This document shows, in pieces, positions 32,728 to 41,268 of a stretch of 64,000 nt of DNA. The notes beneath the pieces were generated by a model. That model saw nothing but the letters and a program-made list of their open reading frames with translations, had not been told where the DNA came from and ran no database searches. The stretch's first letter is position 1; every line of letters starts with the position of its first letter. The translations under genes were made by a program, and so were the position numbers. Source of the stretch: Nitrospirota bacterium (GTDB lineage Bacteria > Nitrospirota > Thermodesulfovibrionia > Thermodesulfovibrionales > UBA6898); assembly GCA_016235245.1 (NCBI GenBank), contig JACRLO010000020.1, positions 1-64,000 of the forward strand, read 5' to 3'.

Positions 32728-34951
32728 ATGAAAAGCACAACATCCGCAATCGGCCTTACCCCAAATGCATTAAAGGTTCTGGAAAAGCGATACCTGAAAA
32801 AAGACGAGGAAGGCAAGGTCGTCGAAGCACCAAGGGACCTTTTCCGGAGGGTTGCAAAGACCATTGCACGGGCTGACATGATGTATGGAAAGTCAGAGGC
32901 TGATGTCCTGCTCCTCGAAGAAGAGTTCTATCATATGATGACCTCGCTCGATTTTCTCCCCAACAGCCCCACACTCATGAATGCCGGAAGAAAGTTAGGA
33001 CAGCTCTCCGCATGCTTTGTGCTTCCTGTGGGAGATTCCATGGAATCCATCTTCGATGCGGTAAAGCATACTGCCATCATCCATAAGTCAGGCGGCGGCA
33101 CCGGTTTCAGCTTCTCGAAGCTCAGGCCGGGCGGCGATATTGTCGGCTCCCCAAAAGGCGGTCTCGTTCATGACCGTATTTGACACGGCAACCGAGGCGG
33201 TGAAGCAGGGAGGGACCCGGAGAGGAGCAAATATGGGCATTCTCAGGATTGACCATCCTGATGTCCTTAACTTCATCACTGCCAAGGACGATAATTCGCG
33301 CTTTAACAACTTCAACATCTCGATCGCCATAACCGACCGCTTCATGCAGTCGGTCAAGGACGATACAGACTATGAACTGGTCAATCCCAGGACGAAAAAC
33401 GTAGTCAGATCGCTCAAGGCACGCGAGGTCTTTGACCTCATCGTCAACCATGCCTGGAAAAACGGAGAGCCCGGCATTGTCTTTATCGACAGGATCAATG
33501 CATCTAACCCTACGCCCAAGGTCGGCGAGATCGAGTCAACAAACCCCTGCGGAGAACAGCCGCTTCTGCCCTACGAGTCCTGCAACCTGGGCTCGATCAA
33601 CCTCTCGATGATGGTCACTGAGGGCAAGGTCGATTATCAGAAGCTGAAAAAGACGGTCTGGAGGTCAGTGCATTTCCTCGATAATGTGATCGACGTCAAT
33701 AAATATCCTATCCAGAAGATCGCCGAGATGACGCGTGCCAACAGAAAGATCGGCCTCGGTGTCATGGGCTGGGCAGACATGCTGATCATGATGGGCATAC
33801 CCTACAATTCGCCGCAGGCGATTGAGCTCGCAAAAGAGGTGATGGGCTTTATCCAAAGGGAGGGCAAAAATGCCTCCTCGGCACTTGCGGAAGACAGGGG
33901 AGTATTTCCGAACTACGCCGAGAGCATTTATGACGGCAAGACAAAAATAAGAAACGCGACCGTCACCACAATCGCTCCGACGGGAACGCTTTCGATCCTC
34001 GCATCCTGTTCATCCGGTGTCGAGCCGCTTTTTGCGGTCTCCTATGTAAGGAATGTCATGGAAGGCACCAAGCTTCTTGAGATCAACCCGTATTTTGAAA
34101 AAGTGGCAAAAGAGCGCGGATTCTGGTCCAGGGACCTGATGGAAAGGATCGCTGACAAGGGATCGCTCCATGACTTTGACGAGATACCCGAGGACGTAAA
34201 GGCGGTCTTTGTCACTGCCCACGACATCAAGCCGGCCGAACATGTTGCGATGCAGGCGGCATTTCAGGAGTTTGTTGACAATGCGGTCTCCAAGACCGTG
34301 AACTTCTCCCATAGCGCAACGCCCAAGGATGTTGAGAACGTCTATATGCTGGCATACCAGCAGAACTGCAAGGGAGTAACCGTGTACCGCGACGGCTCGC
34401 GCGATGAGCAGGTGCTCTCCACCGGCAAGACTGGGGCGAAGCAGGCAGAGCCTCAGATACCGACAGAGACAAAGATCGTCCCCAGGAAACGGCCTGATGC
34501 GATCATCGGCGAGACCCGCACCATGAACACCGGCTGCGGCACGATCTATGTGACCGTAAACGAAGACGAAAACGGCCATCTCTTTGAGCTCTTCACACAT
34601 ATGGGTAAGGCAGGAGGCTGCGCTTCAAGCCAGGCAGAAGCAATCGGCAGGCTGGTAAGCCTTGCGCTCCGTTCGAACATCGAACCGGACATTATCATCA
34701 AGCAGCTCAAGGGCATCACCTGCCACAACCAGACCTGGGCAAACGGCGGCAAGATCACCTCGTGCTCTGACGCCATCGCCAAGGCGCTCGAAAAGTATAT
34801 GGAGAAGGGGACCAAGGGCAACGGCAACGGCGGCGACAAGCACCACAGAGAAAATGTCTTCATCGGCCAGTGTCCGGAATGCGGCGGCACAGTCGAGCAT
34901 GAAGGCGGCTGCGCGGTCTGTCATAGCTGCGGCTTCACCAAGTGCGCATAA
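32728..34951 (+). pseudogene. nrdJ: frameshifted adenosylcobalamin-dependent (class II) ribonucleotide reductase
   Basis: The gene is split into two frames. Frame one (32728 to the stop at 33183) carries the N-terminus with [13 protein letters not shown] and [21 protein letters not shown]. Frame two is used from about 33161 to 34951 and carries [18 protein letters not shown], the active-site NPCGEQPLLPYESCNLGS, TIAPTGTLSILASCSSGVEP, and a C-terminal zinc-ribbon tail (CPECGG, CHSCGFTKC). In the family these two parts are joined by GDIVGS-TxGVxSGP-VSFM. Here only ten bases lie between the Ser and Val codons where 24 are expected. A 14-base deletion therefore removes a conserved loop and shifts the frame. 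This is either a true null mutation, so another reductase must exist, or a sequence error. The full-length protein would be about 740 residues. Confidence 0.88.
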
Positions 34952-34975
34952 GTAACCACTCAAAATAGAGGACAG

Positions 34976-35007
34976 ACAAAGGGCTGAACAATTGTTCAGC
35001 CCTTTGT
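34976..35007 (+). terminator. perfect 14-bp hairpin after nrdJ
   Basis: ACAAAGGGCTGAAC (34976-34989) pairs perfectly with GTTCAGCCCTTTGT (34994-35007) around an AATT loop, 25 bases after the nrdJ stop. The T run after it is short, so termination is likely but could be in either direction. Confidence 0.6.
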
Positions 35008-35056
35008 AATTGGCAGGACGTCGATAATAAGTGAGGGGCGATTGAATTACGTTACT

Positions 35057-35109
35057 ACATACCCCCTCTTCACATCCCCTTGGGATAAGGGGGATTGAGG
35101 GGGTTATGT
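35057..35109. repeat. REP-like palindrome rich in CCCCCT/AGGGGG
   Basis: A long interrupted palindrome carries the arms ACATACCCCCTC...ATCCCCTT and AAGGGGGATTGAGGGGGTTATGT around TGGGAT. This C-rich/G-rich extragenic element resembles repetitive palindromes scattered in genomes of related anaerobes. Only one full copy is in this window. Confidence 0.55.
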
Positions 35110-35137
35110 CACTGACTAAAAGGAATAGAAAACACCA

Positions 35138-36334
35138 ATGAGCACTGAGATACAACTGAACGACAAGATATACTGGATCGGGGTCAATGACCGTCAGACC
35201 GCCCTGTTCGAAGAGCTCTGGCCTGTCCCTAACGGCGTGGCGTACAACTCGTATCTGATCCTTGACGATAAGGTGGCGGTCATCGATGCGGTAAAGGACA
35301 TCTCCATGGACCACTATCTGGAGAAGATCAGGCGGCTGCTGGGAGAGAGAAAAAGGATCGATTATCTGATCATCAACCATATCGAGCCAGACCACTCAGG
35401 CGGCATAAAGACACTGCGCGGGGCCTTTCCTGATATGGCGATCGTGGGTAACAAAAAGACCCTTGACCTGCTGGCCCATTTTTACGGCATCACGGACAAT
35501 GTCCGGCAGATCGAAGACAACGACATACTTGAATTGGGCAGTTGCAGGCTGAGATTTATCCTGACCCCTATGGTGCATTGGCCCGAAACCATGATGACCT
35601 ATGAAGAAACTCGGAAGGTCCTGTTTTCAGGGGACGCCTTCGGCGGCTTCGGGAGCCTTGACGACAGCATCTTTGATGACGAGATCAAAGACCTCCAGTT
35701 CTATGAAGATGAGATGCTCAGGTATTTCACCAATGTGATCGCCAAATACAGCGTCATGGTCCAGAAGGCAATCGCTAAAATAAAGGACCTGGATATTGCC
35801 ATGGTCGCCTCGACCCACGGGCCAGTCTGGAGAACGCGGCCCAGGCATGCCATAGAGCTTTACGACCGTTGGTCCAGGCAGGAGGTAGAAGATGGGATCG
35901 TTATCGTCTATGCCTCCATGTACGGCAACACAGGGAAGATTATGGAAGCGATCAGGCACGCCCTTGCCGCTGAAAAAACGGGCATCGTAAAGATTCACAA
36001 CGTCTCGCGGAGCCACCCTTCATACATCATCGCCGATATCTGGCGCTATAAGGCAATAGTGCTCGGCAGCCCGACCTATAATATGGGCCTTTTTCCGCTC
36101 ATGGACCATCTTCTCCGCCTGCTTGAGAATAAGGAATTAACAAACCGCGTGGCAGGCATCTTCGGCTCTTACGGCTGGAGCGGAGGAGGCATAAGAGAGC
36201 TCGCTGATTTTGTCAAACGTATGAAATGGCAGCTCATAGAGCCGGTCATTGAAGTGAACTGCTCCCCGACTGAAGCGGATCTGCAGAACTGCACCCGTCT
36301 CGGCGCAAATATCGCACAAAGGTTAAGGATATGA
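35138..36334 (+). CDS. flavodiiron protein (oxygen or nitric oxide reductase)
   Basis: This 398-residue cytoplasmic flavoprotein detoxifies oxygen or nitric oxide in anaerobes. The N-terminal metallo-beta-lactamase-like domain holds the di-iron ligands in HIEPDHSGG (H-x-E-x-D-H), TPMVHWPETMMTY, LFSGDAFGGFG and STHGPVWR. The C-terminal flavodoxin domain starts around residue 250 with IVYASMYGNTGKIMEAI and includes GSPTYNMGLFP and FGSYGWSGGG for FMN binding. No rubredoxin or NADH-reductase domain is fused, so it is a class A protein. The following gene overlaps its end by four bases (ATGA), suggesting coupling. Confidence 0.93.
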   Translation: MSTEIQLNDKIYWIGVNDRQTALFEELWPVPNGVAYNSYLILDDKVAVIDAVKDISMDHYLEKIRRLLGERKRIDYLIINHIEPDHSGGIKTLRGAFPDMAIVGNKKTLDLLAHFYGITDNVRQIEDNDILELGSCRLRFILTPMVHWPETMMTYEETRKVLFSGDAFGGFGSLDDSIFDDEIKDLQFYEDEMLRYFTNVIAKYSVMVQKAIAKIKDLDIAMVASTHGPVWRTRPRHAIELYDRWSRQEVEDGIVIVYASMYGNTGKIMEAIRHALAAEKTGIVKIHNVSRSHPSYIIADIWRYKAIVLGSPTYNMGLFPLMDHLLRLLENKELTNRVAGIFGSYGWSGGGIRELADFVKRMKWQLIEPVIEVNCSPTEADLQNCTRLGANIAQRLRI

Positions 36335-37137
36335 ACATACTGAACAAGCTCGAAAGGACGCTCGGCAGGTATGCCATCAGGCAGCTGATCGTCTATATCG
36401 TCGGCATTAATGCGCTGATCTATATTCTGATGATCGGCATGCCGCAGAGCGATGCGATCAGCAAGCTCCTGCTTGACCCGCAGCTGATCATGCAGGGCGA
36501 GGTCTGGAGGCTTATCACCTGGGTATTCATACCGCCATCTGCCTCGCTGCTCTGGATATTCTTCATCCTCTATTTCTATTACATGATCGGCACAGGCCTG
36601 GAGCATGAATGGGGAAGCTTCCGGTTCAACATCTACTATTTCACCGGCGTTGCAGCAACAGCCGTTGCCGCCTTCATAACCGGCCAGGGCACAACTGCTC
36701 TCTACTTGAACCTCTCACTCTTCCTGGCCTTTGCATATATCTATCCCAATTTTGAGATCCTGCTCTTCTTCATCATTCCGGTAAAGATCAAATACCTGGC
36801 ATGGCTGAACTGGGCATTTATCGCATTTACGATCCTGACCGCACCGCTTTCGGGAAAAGTTGCAGCCCTTGTCTCTGTCTCGAATTTCTTTCTCTTCTTC
36901 GGCAGCGATATCATAAATACCGTGAAGCACCGGGGCTCTGCATACCAGAGAAGAAAAGGGTTCAGCAGTCAGATCAATGCGCCGCTAAAAAAGGGCTTTA
37001 TCCATAGATGTACAGTCTGCGGCATGACCGAAAACGATGACATTACCATGGAGTTCAGATACTGCTCAACCTGCGAAGGCGACCACGAATATTGCATGAA
37101 CCATCTGAAGGCACATAAGCATATCAGGAAAAATTGA
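36331..37137 (+). CDS. rhomboid-like membrane protein with C-terminal zinc-ribbon
   Basis: This 268-residue protein has about six membrane segments. The rhomboid-family signature GEVWRLITWVFIPPS, FILYFYYMIGTGLEHEWGS and FNIYYFTGVAATAVAAFI are visible. The catalytic GxSG and C-terminal His motifs are not found in the expected segments (LYLNLSLFLAFAYIYPN), so it is probably not a protease. The last 50 residues carry a ribbon-like pair CTVCG...CSTCEGDHEYC followed by HLKAHKH, all likely metal ligands. The start overlaps the flavodiiron gene by four bases, so the two are probably co-translated. Confidence 0.78.
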   Translation: MNILNKLERTLGRYAIRQLIVYIVGINALIYILMIGMPQSDAISKLLLDPQLIMQGEVWRLITWVFIPPSASLLWIFFILYFYYMIGTGLEHEWGSFRFNIYYFTGVAATAVAAFITGQGTTALYLNLSLFLAFAYIYPNFEILLFFIIPVKIKYLAWLNWAFIAFTILTAPLSGKVAALVSVSNFFLFFGSDIINTVKHRGSAYQRRKGFSSQINAPLKKGFIHRCTVCGMTENDDITMEFRYCSTCEGDHEYCMNHLKAHKHIRKN

Positions 37138-37168
37138 GCGACGGTTTCATGAATAATACCATGTAATT

Positions 37169-38107
37169 ATGAACGATATTCTTCTTCCCTTCGCCCTTAT
37201 CATCCTGGCAGGAGTGGCCTGCAGACGCTTCAGGGTCGGCAACATGGACGCTGACACACTTCGCCAGGGCATCAATGTCATGGTGTTGAACATCTTTCTC
37301 CCTGCCCTCTGTATAAAGACGCTCTATGCCGCCAGCATAGATATCGAGACGATACTGATCCCGGCAACCGCAATAGTAACGACACTCTCGACGCTGGCCA
37401 TTGCGGTGATGGCCTATACGCTTCTGGGCAGGATCATGCATCTGACCCAGCAGGAAAAGGGAGTGCTGGTAATTTCGGCTGCCTTTGGAAACGTCACGTA
37501 CCTCGGGCTTCCGGTGCTGACCGGACTGTATGGTCCCAGTGCCGCAAAATACGCGCTCTTCTATGACCTTCTTGCAACGACACCGGTCCTCTGGCTGGCA
37601 GGCGCGTCCCTGGCATCCCATTACGGTGAGAACCGGAAAATGAATATCCGGGAATCAATCAGGGCAATCATCTCGCTGCCGCCGATCTGGGGCATCGCCT
37701 GCGGCATTATGCTCAAGCTCTCTGGCATTCCCCTTCCTTCTTTTCTCCTGAGGTCGCTTGAGATGCTTGGCAGCCTTGTTGTCCCGCTCATGATCTTCAG
37801 CATCGGGCTCGCGCTCACGCTTCCGAGGGTAAGCCACGCCTACGCCATCATCCCTGCAGTTATCATCAAAATGGCAGTCTCGCCTTTTATCTCGTTTGCG
37901 ACTGCGCAGTCGCTCGGCCTGCAGGGACAGGCTCTATCTTCAACTCTATTGGAAGGCGCGATGCCAACCATGGTCCTTTCACTCCTGATCGCGTCGAGGT
38001 TCAAGCTCGATATTTCCCTGTCCGCCTTCATCATCGTGGTAACCACCGTTCTTTCTTTTATAACCCTGCCTGTTGCGGTTCATATCGGCGAGTTACTGGT
38101 CAAGTAA
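37169..38107 (+). CDS. AEC-family (auxin efflux carrier-like) transporter
   Basis: This 312-residue inner-membrane protein has about ten membrane segments. Recognisable are DILLPFALIILAGVACRRF, the LNIFLPALCIKTL segment with the discontinuous helix, FGNVTYLGLPVLTGLYG, and the second repeat with LEGAMPTMVLSLLIASRF. The substrate is unknown; family members move malonate, malate or similar organic anions. It starts 31 bases after the rhomboid-like gene. Confidence 0.88.
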   Translation: MNDILLPFALIILAGVACRRFRVGNMDADTLRQGINVMVLNIFLPALCIKTLYAASIDIETILIPATAIVTTLSTLAIAVMAYTLLGRIMHLTQQEKGVLVISAAFGNVTYLGLPVLTGLYGPSAAKYALFYDLLATTPVLWLAGASLASHYGENRKMNIRESIRAIISLPPIWGIACGIMLKLSGIPLPSFLLRSLEMLGSLVVPLMIFSIGLALTLPRVSHAYAIIPAVIIKMAVSPFISFATAQSLGLQGQALSSTLLEGAMPTMVLSLLIASRFKLDISLSAFIIVVTTVLSFITLPVAVHIGELLVK

Positions 38108-38232
38108 CCGCAGACGATCACCACAGGAGCAGGTAAGCCGACGGTTCAGGAGAAAATTTATTGATTATGCCTATGGTTTTCACTATAATGGAACCAGATT
38201 TTGCGTTTCAGGCAATAAAAGGAGGAATTCTT

Positions 38233-38541
38233 ATGAAGAAGATCACAGCGGTTATTCTGGTATTGGCTTTTCTTGTAGTATCAGTCCCCGTGTTTGCCGG
38301 CACGGAAAAAGATGCAGATATTAGCGGAGATGCGATTTTTGCGCGGCCACTTGGTATCCTATCAATTATCGGCGGTGCAGCGCTCTGGGTTGTTTCGCTT
38401 CCCTTTGCCGTAATTACCGGCAGTGTACCGGAGACAACAGAGACCCTGATAAGCAACCCGGTCAAATATACCCTTGCAAGGCCGGTAGGCGATTTTGATT
38501 ATGAGCCTTCCTCAAACCGCATAGACCAGAATAAGCAGTAA
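38233..38541 (+). CDS. small exported protein of unknown function
   Basis: This 102-residue protein has a signal peptide MKKITAVILVLAFLVVSVPVFA and a single hydrophobic stretch (LGILSIIGGAALWVVSLPFAV), then LISNPVKYTLARPVGDF. Small proteins with this ARPLG...NPxKYTxxRPxGDF pattern occur in many Proteobacteria and relatives, usually with no function. The ATG at 38233 is chosen because GGAGG lies eleven bases before it. A terminator-like hairpin follows. Confidence 0.68.
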   Translation: MKKITAVILVLAFLVVSVPVFAGTEKDADISGDAIFARPLGILSIIGGAALWVVSLPFAVITGSVPETTETLISNPVKYTLARPVGDFDYEPSSNRIDQNKQ

Positions 38542-38583
38542 TCGGGCTTCTGTCCGGTCAGTTATATAGCGGAACTGGGTGAT

Positions 38584-38627
38584 GGGGTTGCAGCCCGTAA
38601 ACAACGGGATTGCAGCCCTGTTATTTT
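38584..38627 (+). terminator. hairpin terminator after the small exported protein
   Basis: GGGTTGCAGCCCG pairs with CGGGATTGCAGCCC around TAAACAA, followed by TGTTATTTTT. The stem is imperfect but the T-rich tail fits a rho-independent terminator. Confidence 0.55.
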
Positions 38628-38665
38628 TCATGCGTTCCCTGTATTGATCGGAAGAATTCACTGCC

Positions 38666-39643
38666 ATGCTCAAAGCACTCCCAGCAAACAACAACAGACA
38701 ACCAGGCAGACTGCCGAAAGATGTTCGAGGGAACAGCCTAAAGCATCGCCATGGCCAAACATGGCGGGAAGGCGGGAATATAGCAAGAGTCCGTCTCTTT
38801 CTGACCGCTGCGCTCTGCGCATGCCTTTTCCTTGCTTCATGTACTCCGCAGGAGGTTAAACCACAGCAGAAACCTGTAAAAATAGCCTTGGTGCTTGGCG
38901 CTGGTGCTTCCCGAGGCTTTGCCCATGTCGGTGTTCTTAAAATCCTTGAAACGAATAAAATTCCGGTCCATATGATCATAGGGACAAGCGCAGGCAGCTT
39001 TGTCGGCAGCCTCTATGCCTATGGTTTTACCTCCTTTCAGCTCCAGAAGATTGCCAATACCCTTGACAAGAACGAGATCATTGACCTGACCGTCCCTGAT
39101 AACGGTTTTATCAAAGGAGAGCGGCTCGAAGAATACGTCAATACCATGGTAAAAAACACACCGCTTGAAAAAATGAGAATACCCTTTTATGCAGTTGCAA
39201 CCAATATCCAGGACGGACAGGAGACGGTATTTTCGCGGGGCAATACCGGCACGGCAGTAAGGGCGAGCTGTTCAATACCGGGCATCTTCAGGCCGGTGAA
39301 AATAGACGGCAGGATGTATGTGGATGGCGGCGTAGTCAGCCCGATCGCGGTTGATGCAGCACGAAGACTCGGAGCCGATATTGTGATTGCGGTCGACATA
39401 TCGTCGGATATTGACGCACGGCAGCCCGAGGGGACTGTTGAAACGATCCTGCAGGCAGCGGGGATCATGCATTCGAAGATCTCGGCCATACAGCTGGCAA
39501 AGGCAGACGTGATCATACGGCCCAAGGTGGGCCGCATCGGCTCTGCAGACTTCGATAAACGCTTCGATGCCATGATTGAAGGGGAAAAAGCAGCAATCGA
39601 AATGCTGCCGTCGATACAGGCTGTCATCTCCCGGTTGAAATAA
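38666..39643 (+). CDS. patatin-like phospholipase, lipoprotein-type
   Basis: This 325-residue patatin-family hydrolase resembles RssA/NTE proteins. The oxyanion-hole region GAGASRGFAHVGVL, the nucleophile motif GTSAGS and the catalytic aspartate motif DGGVVSP are all present. About 35 residues of a polar N-region precede a hydrophobic segment LFLTAALCACLFLASC, which looks like a lipobox with LASC. No better start was found closer to it. The protein is therefore probably anchored at the periplasmic side; most RssA-type patatins are cytoplasmic, so this is a distinct subgroup. Confidence 0.86.
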   Translation: MLKALPANNNRQPGRLPKDVRGNSLKHRHGQTWREGGNIARVRLFLTAALCACLFLASCTPQEVKPQQKPVKIALVLGAGASRGFAHVGVLKILETNKIPVHMIIGTSAGSFVGSLYAYGFTSFQLQKIANTLDKNEIIDLTVPDNGFIKGERLEEYVNTMVKNTPLEKMRIPFYAVATNIQDGQETVFSRGNTGTAVRASCSIPGIFRPVKIDGRMYVDGGVVSPIAVDAARRLGADIVIAVDISSDIDARQPEGTVETILQAAGIMHSKISAIQLAKADVIIRPKVGRIGSADFDKRFDAMIEGEKAAIEMLPSIQAVISRLK

Positions 39644-39778
39644 GACAAGGATAGCGTAACAGCCGCCAGCAGAGGGCGATCCTGCTTCGTTATAATATCA
39701 AGCTTCCTCCTGAACAGGTGTGGGTTATTGTAGAACATTACAGAATCGAATCAGAGAAAAAATGTATGAGGAGAGGTC

Positions 39779-40213
39779 ATGAAATATCAGACAGGCAGGC
39801 CGGGCAGAGTCGTTGTAGTACGTTTTGAGGACAGAGACGATATCCTCTTAAATCTTGTGCAGCTCGCAAAAAAAGAAAACATCAGGGCGGCAGTGGTCCA
39901 TCTTGTCGGCGGCATGCGGGAAGGCAGCATTGTGGTCGGCCCTGAAAACGACTCGTTTCCGCCAAAGCCTGTATGGAAGAAGCTCGGGGAATCGCATGAG
40001 GTTGTCGGGTTCGGCACGATCTTCTGGCAGGATGACGAGCCAAAAGTACATTTGCATGGGGCCTTTGGCAAGAAAGATATGGTAAAGGTCGGCTGCCTCA
40101 GGGCAGATTCGGAAACCTTCCTCGTGCTTGAGGCCGTGATTACGGAAATAGAAGGCATAACCGCAGTGAGAGAACTTGATCCTGTATCCAATATGGTATT
40201 GCTGAAACTCTGA
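39779..40213 (+). CDS. PPC-domain (DUF296) protein
   Basis: This 144-residue single-domain protein is of the PPC/DUF296 type, trimeric in structures known. The family is found alone in bacteria and as part of plant AT-hook proteins. Segments seen are YQTGRPGRVVVVRFEDRDDIL, AAVVHLVGGMREGSIVVGP, EVVGFGTIF and PKVHLHGAFGKKDMVKVGCLR. The histidines of VHLHGAFG are likely metal ligands. The biochemical function in bacteria is not established. Confidence 0.87.
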   Translation: MKYQTGRPGRVVVVRFEDRDDILLNLVQLAKKENIRAAVVHLVGGMREGSIVVGPENDSFPPKPVWKKLGESHEVVGFGTIFWQDDEPKVHLHGAFGKKDMVKVGCLRADSETFLVLEAVITEIEGITAVRELDPVSNMVLLKL

Positions 40214-40340
40214 CCGCTTTCCTGCCAATCCAGATTGTTCCAAGGGGAAAACAGCAGAATGCTGTCACCGCTTAAAAGCCGTTCGCTGAATCAGCGCACG
40301 ATCGATACGAAAGCGCTCTTCACATTTTTCCGGCAAGAAA

Positions 40341-40880
40341 TTATTTGATCCTGACGCCTATGTCATCGCCCTGTGAAGTAGCACTGTTTGCGGGTGTCTC
40401 AAGAAGGCCATTGGGTCCTGCCGAGATGATCCAGACCGGCTGACCGGTTGCGGCAAAGCTGTTTGCATTGGTCAGATAGATATTTCCCCAGGGATCGGCG
40501 GTCACCACTGCCATGTACGAGCCCTTCCAGTTCGCCCCGTAACAACCGTTTACATCGGCAGACAGATGAGAATCGTATGAACTCGGAGATGACTCGTCAT
40601 ATCCCAGGGCTCCAAGGTTGGCAAAGCTGTTGCCCAGCCCCATGAGAAGACTGACATTTGGCGTACAGCTGCCGTCCATTACAGGCCAGACTCCCGTATC
40701 CTTTCTGAAAACGAACATCGCAGAAGATATCGACTTGACGTCAGCCTTGGCCCTTGTAATTTTCGATTCATCGATCTCCTTGAATATCAGCGGCACAAGG
40801 ATACCGGCAAGTACGGCGATAATCCCCGCAACAACGATAACCTCGATCAGCGTAAAACCCTTCTGTTCCCTCAGTTTCAT
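40341..40880 (-). CDS. type II secretion-like pseudopilin (copy 1 of 2)
   Basis: This 179-residue prepilin has the type IV leader MKLREQKG with cleavage before Phe, then the hydrophobic FTLIEVIVVAGIIAVLAGILVPL helix and Glu at position 5 of the mature protein. A GspG-like globular part follows, with KADVKSISSAMFVFRKDTG, WPVMDG, YDSHLSADVNGCYGANWKGSY, DPWGNIYL and SAGPNGLLETP. The ATG at 40880 is the canonical short start. It is nearly identical to the gene at 41269 except in a central loop and a short stretch near the C-terminus. A promoter-like ACTATAAAAC lies about 35 bases upstream. Confidence 0.9.
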   Translation of the reverse strand: MKLREQKGFTLIEVIVVAGIIAVLAGILVPLIFKEIDESKITRAKADVKSISSAMFVFRKDTGVWPVMDGSCTPNVSLLMGLGNSFANLGALGYDESSPSSYDSHLSADVNGCYGANWKGSYMAVVTADPWGNIYLTNANSFAATGQPVWIISAGPNGLLETPANSATSQGDDIGVRIK

Positions 40881-41131
40881 AATACACTCCTCTTGGATAT
40901 TTCCCGTTTTATAGTAAATCGATCTTAGCATCAGCATCCATTATTTAACAGTTCCTTACGAACTGCATCATAAGGAGTATATCTGATATTCTATGGCGCT
41001 GAGCAACGGCAATGGAGGCGGGGAGCCCGGAAGGGCTGGTAACCAGAGGAAGCAGTGCACTCCAGCATCAACTCGTTGACAGGCATGATCAATCAAGACG
41101 AAATGGGGCTTAGGTGGCTTCTCAACAGGGA

Positions 41132-41170
41132 GGCAGAAATGCTATAAGGCTCGATAATCAGTGGACTGAG
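41132..41170. repeat. intergenic repeat, copy 1
   Basis: This 39-base segment matches the segment at 42017-42055 at 31 of 39 positions, sharing core AATGCT, CTCGATAA, CAG and CTGAG. Each copy lies 200-250 bases upstream of a pseudopilin gene. A weaker partial match (CAGAATGCTGTC) is near 40254. Confidence 0.6.
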
Positions 41171-41185
41171 ACATTGGGGTTTTCG

Positions 41186-41221
41186 ATAATAATGGCGGCA
41201 GGAGGCTGCCGCCATTATTAT
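41186..41221. terminator. perfect 16-bp hairpin downstream of pseudopilin copy 2
   Basis: ATAATAATGGCGGCAG pairs perfectly with CTGCCGCCATTATTAT around a GAGG loop, 47 bases downstream of the copy 2 stop. GATTTT follows on the plus strand. It probably ends or protects the copy 2 transcript; the direction is uncertain. Confidence 0.5.
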
Positions 41222-41268
41222 GATTTTCGCTGAATTAAGCCCTCACGCTTTACCGGCAAGAAATTCTA

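Larger units (their letters stand above)
40881..41268. other. 388-base gap between the two pseudopilin genes
   Basis: The region has no gene. It holds the conserved upstream element of copy 1 (ATGCTGATGCTAAGATCGAT, about 40917-40936), a stretch with an AGCCC-GGA-GGGCT hairpin near 41026, a 39-base repeat at 41132-41170 shared with the region upstream of copy 2, and a perfect 16-bp hairpin at 41186-41221. The general pattern suggests a duplicated gene-plus-upstream unit. Confidence 0.5.

Noticed and set aside
33100-33200. Intein or programmed frameshift in nrdJ
   Set aside because: There is no inserted sequence, only ten bases where 24 are expected. Conserved loop residues are missing, so neither splicing nor slippage would restore the protein.
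40940-41190. c-di-GMP (GEMM) riboswitch or group II intron remnant between pseudopilin genes
   Set aside because: Some stems exist (AGCCC-GGA-GGGCT) but the conserved GEMM core bases and intron domain V were not found.
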